From NCBI RefSeq assembly GCF_024139115.2, contig NC_085141.1:222938307-223002306 (forward strand): a stretch of 64,000 bases of DNA, written 5' to 3'. The notes under the pieces were generated by a model that did no database searches, had not been told where the DNA came from, and worked only from the letters and a program-made list of their open reading frames with translations. Both the position numbers and the translations under genes were made by a program. Every line of letters starts with the position of its first letter. Within the stretch, counting starts at the first letter, position 1. The stretch is from Armigeres subalbatus (Eukaryota; Arthropoda; Insecta; Diptera; Culicidae). Shown one piece after another: positions 51,964 to 62,978 of the stretch.

Positions 51964-52149
51964 TGTGGTGCGCACTACCAACATGAATGAGTGCGCCCCC
52001 TGGATACACCTATGTAGAGTAGTAAAAGTTGGCGCCGCCATATTTGTTGTCAGTCAGTTGAAGTTATAATAAAAAACAATAAACACGCGTTTTTATCTTC
52101 GTTCCGCGTTCCGTTTATTTATCGTTAGAAACGTCCTCCGGTTCCCACA
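51964..52149 (+). repeat. 3' LTR
   Basis: 186 bp, same sequence as 47214-47399 by eye; followed by the target duplication TGCC. Confidence 0.92.
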
Positions 52150-52711
52150 TGCCTAATACCGCGAACATTTCGAAGAAGATTCCAAATACCGCGCAGAAAA
52201 TTGCCTTATACCGTGCCTTATTAAACAAGCTCAAATGATGAACTTAAGACCACATTTACAATAAATTTGTAAGTAATCGAATCATATAAAAATTTCAATT
52301 AAATTATTAGGTCACATTAAAAAAACGTCATAAAAAATTACTGTTTTACACAGATACTGGAAAAATAATCATTTCCTTGGGAAGTTAGCAACTTCTCAAA
52401 TAATTTACTTCACATTAATTTAGATTTTAGATAGGTGATATCCAATCGAGTGTCTAAGTAGATTTGAAGACAATGGGAGGATTTGTATTCAGATGAAAAA
52501 TACCTACATTTCTAATGGAAACTGTACAGGAAAAATATTTACGTCTATAGTCTGTGGTAAATATCGCATAAATGATATCGTATTCGCATGTGCTGAATGA
52601 CACAATAAAGACGATTTGTATGTTCATTAGATGTATATCATCTTCAAGTCTTCCAACAGAAGTTTCTCTTTGGGGAAGTACTGGAATAATACATATCGCA
52701 ATGTGTAATTC

Positions 52712-53140
52712 GACCTGGACGATGCTCGTGGAGGACCAACGCACACTTGGAGTTTTCGAAAGGAAAGTGCTGCGTACCATCTATGGTGGGGTGCAGATGG
52801 CGGACGGTACGTGGAGGAGGCGAATGAACCACGAATTGCATCAGCTGTTGGGAGAACCATCCATCGTTCACACCGCGAAAATCGGACGACTGCGATGGGC
52901 CGGGCACGTAGCCAGAATGTCGGACAGTAACCCGGTGAAAATGGTTCTCGACAACGATCCGACGGGCACAAGAAGGCGAGGTGCGCAGCGGGCAAGGTGG
53001 ATCGATCAGGTGGAAGATGACTTGCGGACCCTCCGTAGACTGCGTGGTTGGCGACGTGTAGCCATGGACCGAGCCGAATGGAGAAGACTCTTATATACCG
53101 CACAGGCCACTTCGGCCTTAGTCTGATTAAATAAATAAAT
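52712..53140 (+). mobile_element. 5'-truncated RTE LINE tail
   Basis: Encodes the RTE C-terminal block ([51 protein letters not shown]) as one open frame to the stop near 53126, then a (TAAA)n tail. Flanked by the exact 12-bp duplication AATGTGTAATTC (52700-52711, 53141-53152). Confidence 0.9.
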
Positions 53141-53886
53141 AATGTGTAATTCATCTGAATGATGCTCCCCTAGTAATACTACGCATAAAATGTCGTAGAT
53201 ATTTAACATGAATGTTTCAATACCTATATGATACTGTCTAGTGGTCTATGTATCCAATGTGAGGGTTTTGTTTTATTTGTCTGAGTATCAACTTCACGGT
53301 ATAGCCAAGTCACGGTATTAGGCACTACCGGCGAAGAAGATGGCCTAATACCGCGACAATGGCTTGATCAATAAAAATGCAACAACAAGAATATTAAATA
53401 CCATTTCAGTATCCAGCTCGTATTTTATTGCTGTAAAAATGGGCTCAATGAGATATTGGAAGTAAATATCATTAAAAAATTAGGTTACAAGACATAGGAA
53501 TGAAACCATAATTTTAAGCGTTTTGCTAAGCGGATGAAAATTTTGACTGGTCGAGCCATACATTTTCCCATTTATTTTTTAGCGCCTAATTTACGTCACA
53601 AATACCCACAATAATAATTTGCTAACATTTTCTGATATATATTTGTGCATTTCACCAAATAATGTGATGTGTATAACAGACAGTACCTCTATATTCATCT
53701 ATTTGGATAAAATCCACGGTATTAGGCAATGCGCGGAATTAGGGCAGGTCACGGTATAGTCGACACTGATTTTGATTTTCATGTTCCGTTTCGGGATGTT
53801 CTCCTTTCTTATTATGAACCGTCCAAAGTATTTCTAAAATGGACACTCTCGTGTGTATTTTTTTACAAAATTTAAAAAAAAATATA

Positions 53887-54510
53887 GGGAGTGAGTGCTA
53901 GTAGTGGACCCCGTGCATATAATGGACCCCCTGAACAAAACTCAAATTAAACGCTGGAATCGACTATTTTCTGCCAAATTCCATTGGATCAAAGTTGCTC
54001 CACATATCAGGGTAGTTGTTCCATGCAATTCTTTTGGCTTGGGATATTTTTTTTTGTCTTTATTATCGAGATTTTCAGCCCGAGGCTGGCTCGTCTCATG
54101 GCTTGGGATACTAAAATTAAGTTATATTAACTAATTTGTAAAAGTAAATACGTTAGGGGGTCCATTACTAGCACACAAGGGGGGGGGGTCCATAATAGGC
54201 AACTGGAACATGTGGAAATGGAACATGTAAATCAAATGGAGGGGACCATAATACGTATGTAAACAAACTCTATGTTGCGTATTATGGACCCGGAGTGGCT
54301 ATAATAGGCAATCTGACTACACTATTTTTAAATATTTATTTTAGTAGTAAAAATGAATGTTTTAGCATGTTTTAAGTACGAAACGCATTGCTGATAACTG
54401 TTACTTGTCATCTGGTGCTACAGAATGGCAATATATCATGAGTCTGACTCTAGCGAAGCGATTGAAGTAAATTTCTGTCCTTAAGGGGTCCATTACTAGC
54501 ACTCGCTCCC
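53887..54510. mobile_element. GGGAG-ended TA-flanked element in repeat X
   Basis: Left end GGGAGTGAGTGCTAGTAGTG, right end inverse (ACTAGCACTCGCTCCC), TA on both sides. X copy 2 shows the empty TA near 58417-58420. 624 bp, with inner GGGGGTCCATTACTAGCAC and TCCATAATAGGC repeats. Confidence 0.87.
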
Positions 54511-54732
54511 TATTTTTACAGTTGATTGCATTTTCAATGCATGTAATCATATCGTTGGAATGTGAGTTAAGTTCTCCTGATGGAATTTAAAACGAAAATG
54601 GTTATATCAAGATGAATTCAATGTAAGAATAAGTACCTTGGTTCCTACTATGCTGTAATAATGAAATTATTCCTAGAGGGTCCACTATTGGTCATTATAC
54701 CCTGTGTACAGAAATGGCCACTCCGACCTTAA

Positions 54733-54930
54733 GGCTGGTGCCTCATTGCGCATCTCGATTCGACAGCATTTTCGTACGACCATTTACATGGTTGGCTCGT
54801 TTCAAGTCGAGGTGCGCAATGTCACTGGTTTACATTTCGGAAAACGGTGTCACGGGATTTGGTCCCCCATGTTTCCTTTCGAAATGGGGGACCAAATCCC
54901 GTGACACGTTTTCCGAACTGTTAACCAGCC
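54733..54930. mobile_element. TTAA-flanked palindromic element
   Basis: Ends GGCTGGT / AACCAGCC between two TTAA sites (54729-54732, 54931-54934), a piggyBac-like target. Its centre (54838-54913) is a hairpin of about 31 bp with stem GTGTCACGGGATTTGGTCCC and inverse. Confidence 0.65.
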
Positions 54931-55099
54931 TTAAGGCCTTCATTATTACAGTATAATATGAACCAAGGTTCTTACATTGAATTTATCTTGATATAAACAT
55001 TTTAACATTTTCGTTTGAAATTCCGTCGGGAGAACTTAATTTACATTCGAACGATATGATTACATGCATTGAAAATGTTATCAACTACAAAAATAGACA

Positions 55100-55600
55100 T
55101 GCGAAGATAACCATGGGATCATTAAAGGTCTAAGCGGGGATGGTTTGGTAGCTGCCCTATAACTGTTTCGAGCTGCAAAACTGCCCTTGTTACACTTCAG
55201 AAATTGAGCCACATTATTCTGTTCAGCTGTATTGAATTAAAGAAAGATTATAGACACAAAATAAACATATCCATCCCTATGCTGGGTTGAAAACAAACTC
55301 TACCGGTATATTATATTGCCGATGGGTGACGTGTCATGTCTTTTGCAGTGAATTTCCGGCCGGGAAAGAAAAAGCCGAACAAAGGAGAGAAGTAAAAAAG
55401 CCATCGCAGTGAACGGTCGCCATACCGCGTGTGTGTGCTCTGAAGCCGAGTGATCAGCCGACAAGAAGGAATCGGCAAATTTAAATCGGAATATTGTTCC
55501 TGCATGCTGAATATTCGCCGAAACGGGCCTGGATTAAAGGATTAAATATCTAGTGACTTTAGCCTGGATTATTCCCCGAAACGTTCAACGTCAGTGACGT
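55100..55600. other. Non-coding stretch
   Basis: Of balanced composition from about 55320; possibly the start of the repeat-bearing 5' region of a retroelement. No gene recognised. Confidence 0.3.
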
Positions 55601-55604
55601 TTGT

Positions 55605-55940
55605 CACGTCGCAAATCGCATCACCGTATACTCATCTCTGCCAGCCGCAAACTGCGGCGACACCATCGGCATACGTGCCGAACGAAGAGATTACGCATAA
55701 AGAACCTTGAAAGCACGGTGTTTCGATCAGCGCCATTCAACACATCACAAATCGTATCACTGTAGCCACCTCCGCGAATCGCAAACTGCTCCGTCACGGT
55801 GCAGAACGAAGAAATTCCGCACAAAAGATCAACCTTACCTCAAACCGTATAGCTATGATTGCTTCCGTAAGCCGCAAACTACCGACGTTATCCGCAACGG
55901 TTCCGCACCGAGAGGGTCTGCACGAAAGAGACACGGAAAG
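55605..55940 (+). repeat. Three degenerate tandem repeats of about 110 bp
   Basis: Each unit has CAAATCGCATCACCGTA-like and AGCCGCAAACT-like blocks, followed by a GAACGAAGA(A/G)ATTNCGCA-like block. Such arrays are common in 5' UTRs of LINEs, but the owner is not clear. Confidence 0.55.
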
Positions 55941-56017
55941 ACCATTCCTAATAGGGTGTCTTCGAATTAAACAACCCCGAGAAAGGGGTTTTGTTTTGCA
56001 CCTACAGATCTGTCGAC

Positions 56018-56457
56018 TGGGGGGTCCCGTAGCGTAGTTGGCTACACGTTCGCCTTTCAAGCGAATGGTCATGGGTTCGATTCCCAGCCCCTCCACCAAA
56101 ACCCTCGCCAGTCGCCGGATGCGCAGCCTATGCAATGGCGTATTGGGGTGCACGCCTCACCGTCACGGCTGCCTGATGACGACTGACAACTTGCTCTTCT
56201 CGGAGGCATTCCTCCAAACGTTACCCGGATGAATGGCAACCGGACAATGCAACGATCATTGGATACACGACATGGACAAAACGAACACAATGGACTCACG
56301 ACGAGATGGACCAGCAACGACAACAACAATGAATAATGGAAGAATCTAACAATAGATTCTGTGTGGATTCTGGCTGCAGAATACCACAGTGGATCTCGGC
56401 ACAGTAGCGGTTAAGTAACACAGAGTGCCTACCAAATAAATAAAGGAATAATAATAG
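56018..56457 (+). mobile_element. tRNA-derived SINE
   Basis: Head 56021-56096 is tRNA-like: box A TAGCGTAGTTGG, box B GGTTCGATTCC, anticodon stem TTCGC/GCGAA with loop CTTTCAA (TTC, Glu type) and a CCACCA-like end. The tail is (AAATA)n/AATAATAAT. Flanked by the exact 11-bp duplication GATCTGTCGAC (56007-56017, 56458-56468). About 440 bp. Confidence 0.88.
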
Positions 56458-56574
56458 GATCTGTCGACACGGTGGGCTCCGAGGCCAGCGATTGCCTGGC
56501 CGGCTGCGAGTCAAACGGGTACGGAACGGAACGGCTGGAGAGAGTCTCTATTATGTCGCCAGCACTAAATTGTA

Positions 56575-56700
56575 TTCCGACTTCCGACGTTTTACTTCCG
56601 AACTTACTTCCGACATCATGAACGTCAGAACAAAATTTGAATTTGCTATCAAAACATTGTCGGAAGAGCGTTCAGAAGTGTGGAAATCGACTTCCGAACC
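56575..56700. repeat. Cluster of CTTCCGA(A/C) motifs
   Basis: Repeated CTTCCGAC/CTTCCGAA and inverse GTCGGAAG, resembling 25760-25920. Probably two copies of one old repeat. Confidence 0.45.
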
Positions 56701-56891
56701 TCAATTTGGTGCCAGCGACGTTGTCAGCGACAAAACAAGCTCGATTTTGTGACAGATAACACCATGCAGTGTTGCATATTTATTTTATTTTTCCGTGTGA
56801 ATCTCGTCGGAAGTGGGCCTTGCTGCCGTCAGCAATGTTGCTCAGTTGCTCAGCGTCATATAAACAGTTTTGGTCTAAATGCACAATACTG

Positions 56892-56965
56892 CCGTGAATC
56901 GCATATTTGTCCCATCTTTGCTGGGTTTCCTATTCATATGGGACAAATATGCGATTCACAGCAGA
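56892..56965. repeat. Short inverted repeat
   Basis: GCCGTGAATCGCATATTTGT and CCCAT form one arm; the inverse starts at 56937 after a 20-bp loop. Half copy at 34936-34972. Confidence 0.7.
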
Positions 56966-57009
56966 ATACCATGCGTGCCGGTGATTGGGAGTGGCACAAG
57001 CTGCGGTTC

Positions 57010-58140
57010 TGATTAGGGGCGACCGACGACCGGTAACTGATTGGGTTAGTAGCTGCCCGAAGGCAACCGAATGAAAAGGCGCACGGCACGACGCGTCACC
57101 AAGGCAACGCCGCTTATCTGCGGTCTGTGTTAACAACGGTCGGTGAGCAAAACCACTAGATGGGTCCCCGGCCTCGCAGAGAGGACGAGTTGAAAGATTA
57201 AGGGAACAGCCTTTAACAAGGCCGAGCAGTAAGAAAGCATGTTTCGATAACCTATGCGAAGGAGCCAACGCGAATTCATGGGGTGACGCCTACAGGATAG
57301 TGATGGCCAAGACCAAAGGGAGCTCTTCACAAGTCCCTGGACAAGACCACCGAGATAGCGATCCAACATAATGGCGAGGTATTCGATACTGTGCGTTAGT
57401 GACACTTGATGTGAAGAACGCATTTAACAGCGCAAGCTGGGATGCCATCGCGCTCCCGTTACTCAGGCTTAGCATGACGGTGGGCATGTACCGGATTTTG
57501 GAAAGCTATTTCCAGAACCGTGAACTATTATACGGCTTCGCAGATGACGTAACCTTGGAGGTCTACGGGGAGTCAATTCCCGATTTAGAACTGACCGCTG
57601 CACACGCGTTCAGCACGGTGGAGGATTGGATGAGCGCAAGAGGCCTGGAGCTCGCTCAACATAAGCGGAGGTGGTTATCGTCAACAACCGCAAGTCGGTT
57701 CAACATGCAGTGCTATTCACGTGGGTGAAGTCGCGATCGCATCAAGGCGGAGTTTGAAGCTCCTTGGGGTCATAATAGACGACAAGCTGACCTTCCCCAG
57801 CCATGTCGACTATGAGTGTAAGAGGGCTTCGACTGCTATTGCGGCATTATCGAGGATGATGTCCAACAGTTCCAAGGAGTGTGAATCAGGTGGTAGGGTG
57901 AGCATCCAAGTTAGTCTCACATGGTGCGTAAAGGGTGAGCACCCAAGTTAGACTCACATGGTATGTCAGTGGTGAGCGTCAGAAAGAGTGTCAGGGTGTG
58001 CCAGAGGGTATGTTAGAGAGAGCACCCAAGTAAGCCTCATACGGGATGAGTGCCTGTGTGAGCGTGAATGAGCGAGTACATCAAGTAACCTCAAGTAACC
58101 GTCAACCCCATTCCCTGAGTGATAATCTCAGGTGCCTGTT
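57010..58140 (+). mobile_element. R1-clade LINE fragment with internal deletions
   Basis: Linker sequence (KKACFDNLCEGANANSWGDA-like, 57230-57300), the reverse transcriptase block VTLDVKNAFNSASWDAIA (about 57400), YRILESYFQNR, then a deletion to GFADDVTLEVYG (catalytic FADD near 57537), thumb sequence LLGVIIDDKLTF (about 57755) and a 3' region with three copies of GTGAGCACCCAAGTTAG-like repeats (57900-58050). The DVKNAFNSA block is characteristic of the R1 clade. Not functional. Confidence 0.78.
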
Positions 58141-58172
58141 TGCAGATTTGCCTTCATCCCCCTATAAAAAAT

Positions 58173-58480
58173 ACATAAAATACCCAAATATACGTTATTG
58201 TTCGTTGAAGTCAACATTTAAGTCTGACTAAATTTGCCCTACAGTAGACCCCCTGAGGATCCATAATAGGAGATCGCTTCCCTATATAGTCAACACTCCA
58301 TTTGATTTTCATGTTTCGTTTCGGGATGTTCTCCTTCTTTATTATGGACCCTCCTAAGTATTTCTAAAATGAACACTCCCGTGTGTATTTTTTTACAAAA
58401 TTGGAAAAAAACACAGTATATTTTTGCACTTGATGGCATTTTCAATGCATGTAATCATGTGTATGTATATTCAATCTAAC
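58173..58480 (+). repeat. Repeat X, copy 2 (carries the empty insertion sites)
   Basis: Same order as copy 1: ACATAAAATACCC, TAGACCCCCTGAGGATCCAT, CCCTATATAGTC (empty site of the CCGTGAC element), TTTCGGGATGTTCTCCTT, the empty TA near 58417, then CATTTTCAATGCATGTAATC. Confidence 0.8.
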
Positions 58481-58886
58481 CCCCACTGTCCGGCAGTGGT
58501 ATTATGGAAGAAAGCTGTCTGTAATAAAGTCAGCTTTAGCCCGGGAGTTAGAAGGTGTTAGCTCTGTTGTAGCCCTTTTCAGACTGCCTTGTAACTAACG
58601 TCCAGTCCGAGGTCACTTTCACTTGCAGTAAGCCCCGCCTGTTTATGCTACCATTATCAATTGGATAATGGATCCATGAACAAACTTCCGGATTTTTAAA
58701 TCCAGCGCGTATTTAGTTTAGGAATCGTATAAAATACATATTGAAACAATCTCACCAAATTGATTCAATTTCGGTTAAATGAAACGATGATCACTACTAG
58801 TGTCCACAAACCAATCACTTCATTCTTCCAGATCTATTCTGAGCAATTCGTTATTGGTCCATGTATTTCTGATATTATCCCTCCCC
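58481..58886. other. Non-coding stretch
   Basis: 58490-58660 has the composition of a LINE 5' UTR but no open frame follows before the foldback element. No gene. Confidence 0.3.
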
Positions 58887-59649
58887 ATGTATATTAGACC
58901 TCTTCATGTTTTCAAAAAGTATCAAAAATTCAACCGGTCAGCCCAGAATCACAATTCTTATACTAAAATAAGTCTCCTGTCAAATTTTCAGCTAATTCGG
59001 ATAAAATTTCGAGGCTGCTCAAGACGATTTAGTGTTTTTAAGCTATTTTCAATTTTGTAAAAAGTCTAACAAGAGATAAAAACGTCGAACACTATCGCAA
59101 CAACCTCTATACGGAAGCTTTGGGTGTACTCTACAAGTCTTGTGAACATTGCGATTCGTTCCGTTCACGTTTTGTCCATGTTAAAGTGATTTTCAAGCTT
59201 TTAAGTGCATAAAAATACTGTTTCCCCAAAAGCAGTTGTTCTACAAAATTCTCGAATTTATGACAAATGATTGCTAATTTATAATATAATTATTCTTCTT
59301 TTTTCTCTGGAATTTTGAATAATATAATTGTCAATGTGCGATTTATCGGTAAATTCTTAAAAATCAGAAGCAAAACATTTGTCATAAATTTGCACGCTGA
59401 GATTTCTTTAAACAACTTGTTCAAACAAAGAAGCTTCGATTTCACTTGTTACTACGATGCACTCAATGTTAAAAGCATGCAGACATATGGTGAAATTCAG
59501 GGTGTCGACTACCTGGAAAAACCTGGAAAGTCAGGGAATTTCATTTTGGACCTGGAATGTCAGGGAAAGCCAGGGAATTTTGAATGAGGTCAGGGAAAAA
59601 AATCACAACCCCCAATATTTAAAATGTATAGTGATTTTTTTTTTAATTT

Positions 59650-60118
59650 CGTATACCCATCATAGTTGATAGTCGTGATTGGCCAAGAAACAACAAATAA
59701 TTCACAGCTCACCAATTGGACAGTTTTCTCGGGACTAGAAAACCATTCTCACTGTGCATGTTTCGGAGTTTCTTTAATTCAAGACCAATAACGATGCCGG
59801 CCACGTCCTCACAGTCAATTAGGATAAGGGTAGGAAAATTAGTTCGACACTCATTGCTACAAGAGAACGAGGAATCCTCTGCATCTCCATGAGCGCACTG
59901 GAAAGAAATAGTATGTTAGTTGGGAAGGAAATATATTGGAAATCGCCTTGGTAAGCGACTAAATATTTCTTTTGAACGACGCCATATCCATGATAGCCGA
60001 TAAACAATACTCCGAGGCAGTTACAGTCGACAACCACCTCCACTATCAAGCTATAAAGATTCTTTTTTGAGTGTCCGTTGGCAGTCTCTAGACTAAAAGC
60101 CCTTTTCATGTTCCCCAT
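59650..60118 (-). pseudogene. Coding-like remnant of unknown family
   Basis: Minus-strand frames LIVEVVVDCNCLGVLFIGYH, VAYQGDFQYISF, then, in another frame, LILIDCEDVAGIVIGLELKK read like an old protein gene broken by a frame change. I do not recognise it. It may belong to the surrounding transposon or to a captured gene. Confidence 0.25.
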
Positions 60119-60412
60119 GGTAATCGAGTTTGTTGCTAATGATCTCTAAGCAATAACAGAAGTTCCAAAGCCACGTTGCTCAAATGGCCACTGTTGAGAC
60201 CTGATCCAAATAGCTTTTTTTCCCTTTAATATTTTAGACTATTTAGTTTGGATGGTTTTGTGTCGGAGCCGTTTCGATTTTTTTTTTGCAGTTTCCTTAT
60301 TAGTAGCGTTTGAGTCATGTTCCCATCAAACAAAAGAAGTTCTGAAAGTTAGTTCAAATACTTGATCATCAATCGGGGGAGTCATTCCTTATAAAATTAT
60401 TTTGAAGTACTT

Positions 60413-60733
60413 CCCGGGCAGAAGCCATGAGCAGAATAACAAAACGTGATATGGACTTGATTGATATAAGAGATAAAAGAACAGGCAACAATATCAAAAA
60501 TTTGCACCGAAATATCTTTTGAACATCAAGATATGCTAGGGATAAAAACAAACTAATGACACATGATATTGATCACTTCTTACAAATAGCATAACTTGAT
60601 CTTCTTATGATATTTTAGTGCAAAATATTGATATTATCGTCTGATCTTTTATCTCTTATATCAATCATGTCCATATCTCATTTTGCCATCTTATCAACAT
60701 TTGATATTATTGAGCTCTTCTCGTCTACTCGGG
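60413..60733. mobile_element. CCCGGGCAGA-ended element, copy 3
   Basis: Ends CCCGGGCAGA / TCTACTCGGG with TT on both flanks. Inside, GATATAAGAGATAAAAGA and its inverse form a second inverted pair. Confidence 0.62.
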
Positions 60734-60739
60734 TTATGA

Positions 60740-62145
60740 TACAGGAAAATTTTATTTAATACTCTAATGAACTCTACTAACTCTGATGAAAAACTTAATA
60801 TATCACATTACCTCTTGATAAAAATGTAACACCCAAATGTTTGAAGATTATCTAGTGAAAGCAGTCGAAACTGAATCAAATGGCTGAAATAGGCCATAGT
60901 TCAGAACACTTCAACAAACAATCATCAAACATGTTCAAACTACAACCAACAACTAGATATTTGGAAGTTTGTTAAACGAAAATCGTAAACAATATTTTTG
61001 TTGACCTGCGACGGCACTCTATAGTAACGTTCTCATCTCCAAACATGATTCTGTAGGTAATGTTTTAAAAACATTTCGTGAACTTCCATTTGATGATGGG
61101 CTTATAAAGTCATTGGTCGATCCTCACGTCCTTAGGTGGTCAAATTAATGGTCATGTAGAGAGAATGATAGTGGATAAAAGCATCATATGGTCTACCTCA
61201 TGTACGTAGGTGGCGATGGTCTCAATTAAACCACATTAAACGTTACTCGATACTCCGTAATTATGCAAGAGGTGGATGATGTTGTTTGAATAGAATGTCT
61301 TCGTGAACGGATTAATATAAAAAATATGCAAAGAAATCTTAAAACATGTTTCAACGAGTTCTTCAAAAAACTCTATTAGATGTTCCTTATTAAGTTTCAT
61401 TGCTTGTTGCAGTTGTCTGACATCTAGTTGAATTTTCTATAAATAAAACAATGCTGGAACTCCAAAACCATTTTTGAAAAACATCTAAAAATCGATAAAA
61501 TACATAGAGTAGGTGTAGCTCCCCTTTAGCATTTGAGTCTAGTTATGCCCGTTATGCCCCTTCTTAAAAAAAACCCTATTTTTTTGGATACTTTTCCATG
61601 GGACCATTGCTTTATTTAAACCGAAGGTCACCATCTACTAAAAACTAAACGACTGTTCAAACCAAATTATTTAAAGTATTGCAGTGGTTAGAATGTTTTA
61701 CTGGGCTTACTATAAGTGCTGCATAGATTTATGTGAGGGATTGCATTCATGATTATTTGGAAGATTGCAAGCAGTCCTTACCTTACTCAAGTATACTTGA
61801 GAGCCAAAGGACGTTTCTCGATGTTCACGAAAATAACTAATCCGTAAGATTTTTTACCGACTTTAGAAGGATTTCTAAATGCTTCCACGATGGTTTGAAA
61901 AGAGTTCAAAAGTCGTGTCAAAAGATACAAGATTTCACACAAATTTTCAGAAAGATAATGAAAACTTCAACGATTTGAAGAAGTCCGTCAGTAGTATTGA
62001 AAGTCTATTACGAATCCGTGGAATCCGTGAGAATTCCCAATGGTGGATGAAGGCACCAGGAAACTTATAACATTAATTGGACCCAATTTTGGAAAGATGA
62101 GAATTGTGAAAAAATTTCAGGAGTTCTGCGCATTAACTCGAATCT
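60740..62145. other. Interior of the CAGGGTGTCGACT element without recognised genes
   Basis: AT-rich DNA with no open frame that resembles a known family. Confidence 0.35.
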
Positions 62146-62978
62146 TTGTGCACGAATAGAATTGCCTACGATATTCTCCAAATCCTTAATGTTCTGTTTC
62201 TAGAGGTGATTAGACTTCCAGTAGCTCAGGAACTCATATGGGCTTCAAGGTTTTATACATGCAGAGATTTTCATGCTCTTCTAGGAATTGAAAAAACAAC
62301 ATTTTTCATACCTGGAATTTTTCGAGGAAGGGTCTGGAAAGTCAGGGAAAGTCAGGGAATTGTATTCTCAAATTTGAGTCGACACCCTGAAATTAACAAA
62401 ATTTGGAAGTAGTTTGTTGTAAGCATCAAATATCATATGATTTGATTTATGTTTCGTTCGAACAACTTGTCTGAAGAAATCCTTACGTGCAAATTTATGA
62501 CAAATGTTCAGCTTCTAATTTTTAAGAATTTAACGATAAATCGCACAGTGACAATTATATTACTCAAATTTCCAGAGAAAAAAGAGGAATAATAATGTAA
62601 TAAATTAGGAATCATTTGTCATAAATTCAAGAATTTTGTAGAACAACGATTTTTATGTACTTGAAAGCTTGAAAATCACTTTAACATGGACAAAACGTGA
62701 ACGGAACGAATCGCAATGTTCACAAGACTTGTAGAGTACATCCAAAGCTTCCGTATAGAGGTTGTTGCGATAGTTTTCGACGTTTATATCTCTTGTTAGA
62801 TTTTTTACAAAAATGAAAATAGCCCAAAAACACTAAATTGACTTGAGCCACCTCTGAATTTTATCCGAATTAGTTGAAAATTTGACAGGAGACTTATTTT
62901 AGTATAAGAATTGTGAATCTGGGCTGACTGGTTGAATTTTTGATACTTTTTTAAAACATGAAGAGGTCTAATGTATAT

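Larger units (their letters stand above)
47214..52149 (+). mobile_element. Gypsy-superfamily (mag-like) LTR retrotransposon, disrupted
   Basis: Two 186-bp direct LTRs (TGTGG...CCACA) identical by eye, flanked by TGCC on both sides (4-bp duplication). Order: gag, protease, reverse transcriptase, RNase H, integrase, as in Gypsy elements. The internal part is broken by a gag frame change, a 700-bp foldback insertion and two pol frame breaks. No envelope gene is present between integrase and the 3' LTR. Confidence 0.93.
47013..53754. mobile_element. CCGTGAC-ended element, now swollen by nested insertions
   Basis: Left end CCGTGACATGCCCTATTACC and right end an inverse ending GGTCACGG, with TA on each side. 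In X copy 2 the site is empty (CCCTATATAGTC at 58280-58290), which fixes the TA target. It contains the LTR retrotransposon (47214-52149) and an RTE tail (52712-53140). The remaining element is about 1.4 kb with repeated CTAATACCGCG motifs. Confidence 0.82.
46908..54720. repeat. Repeat X, copy 1, split by two TA-flanked insertions
   Basis: X begins ACATAAAATACCCAAATAT; its pieces lie at 46908-47012, 53755-53886 and 54511-about 54720. Copy 2 at 58173-58480 has the same order without the insertions. An inverse of part of X is at 54950-55095, so X may itself be a large inverted-repeat element. Confidence 0.75.
59498..62389. mobile_element. CAGGGTGTCGACT-ended element nested in the foldback element
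   Basis: Ends CAGGGTGTCGACT / AGTCGACACCCTG with many subterminal TCAGGGAAA/CCTGGAA repeats. Flanks share TGAAATT, partly overlapping the end bases (5-7 bp). No transposase recognised. It holds the CCCGGG-ended element at 60413-60733. Confidence 0.75.
58895..62970. mobile_element. hAT-like foldback element with very long arms, holding another element
   Basis: Arms of about 570-600 bp: TAGACCTCTTCATGTTTT at the left, the inverse at the right. Exact 8-bp duplication ATGTATAT (58887-58894, 62971-62978). The TAGAC start resembles the foldback element at 48156-48855. Almost all of the interior is the element at 59498-62389. Confidence 0.88.

Noticed and set aside
51964..53140. Envelope gene downstream of integrase
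   Set aside because: The integrase frame ends 13 bp before the 3' LTR, and the next open frame is an RTE tail with its own target duplication.
56021..56096. Functional tRNA-Glu gene
   Set aside because: It is the head of a 440-bp unit with A-rich tail and target duplication; a genomic CCA-like end also argues for retroposition.
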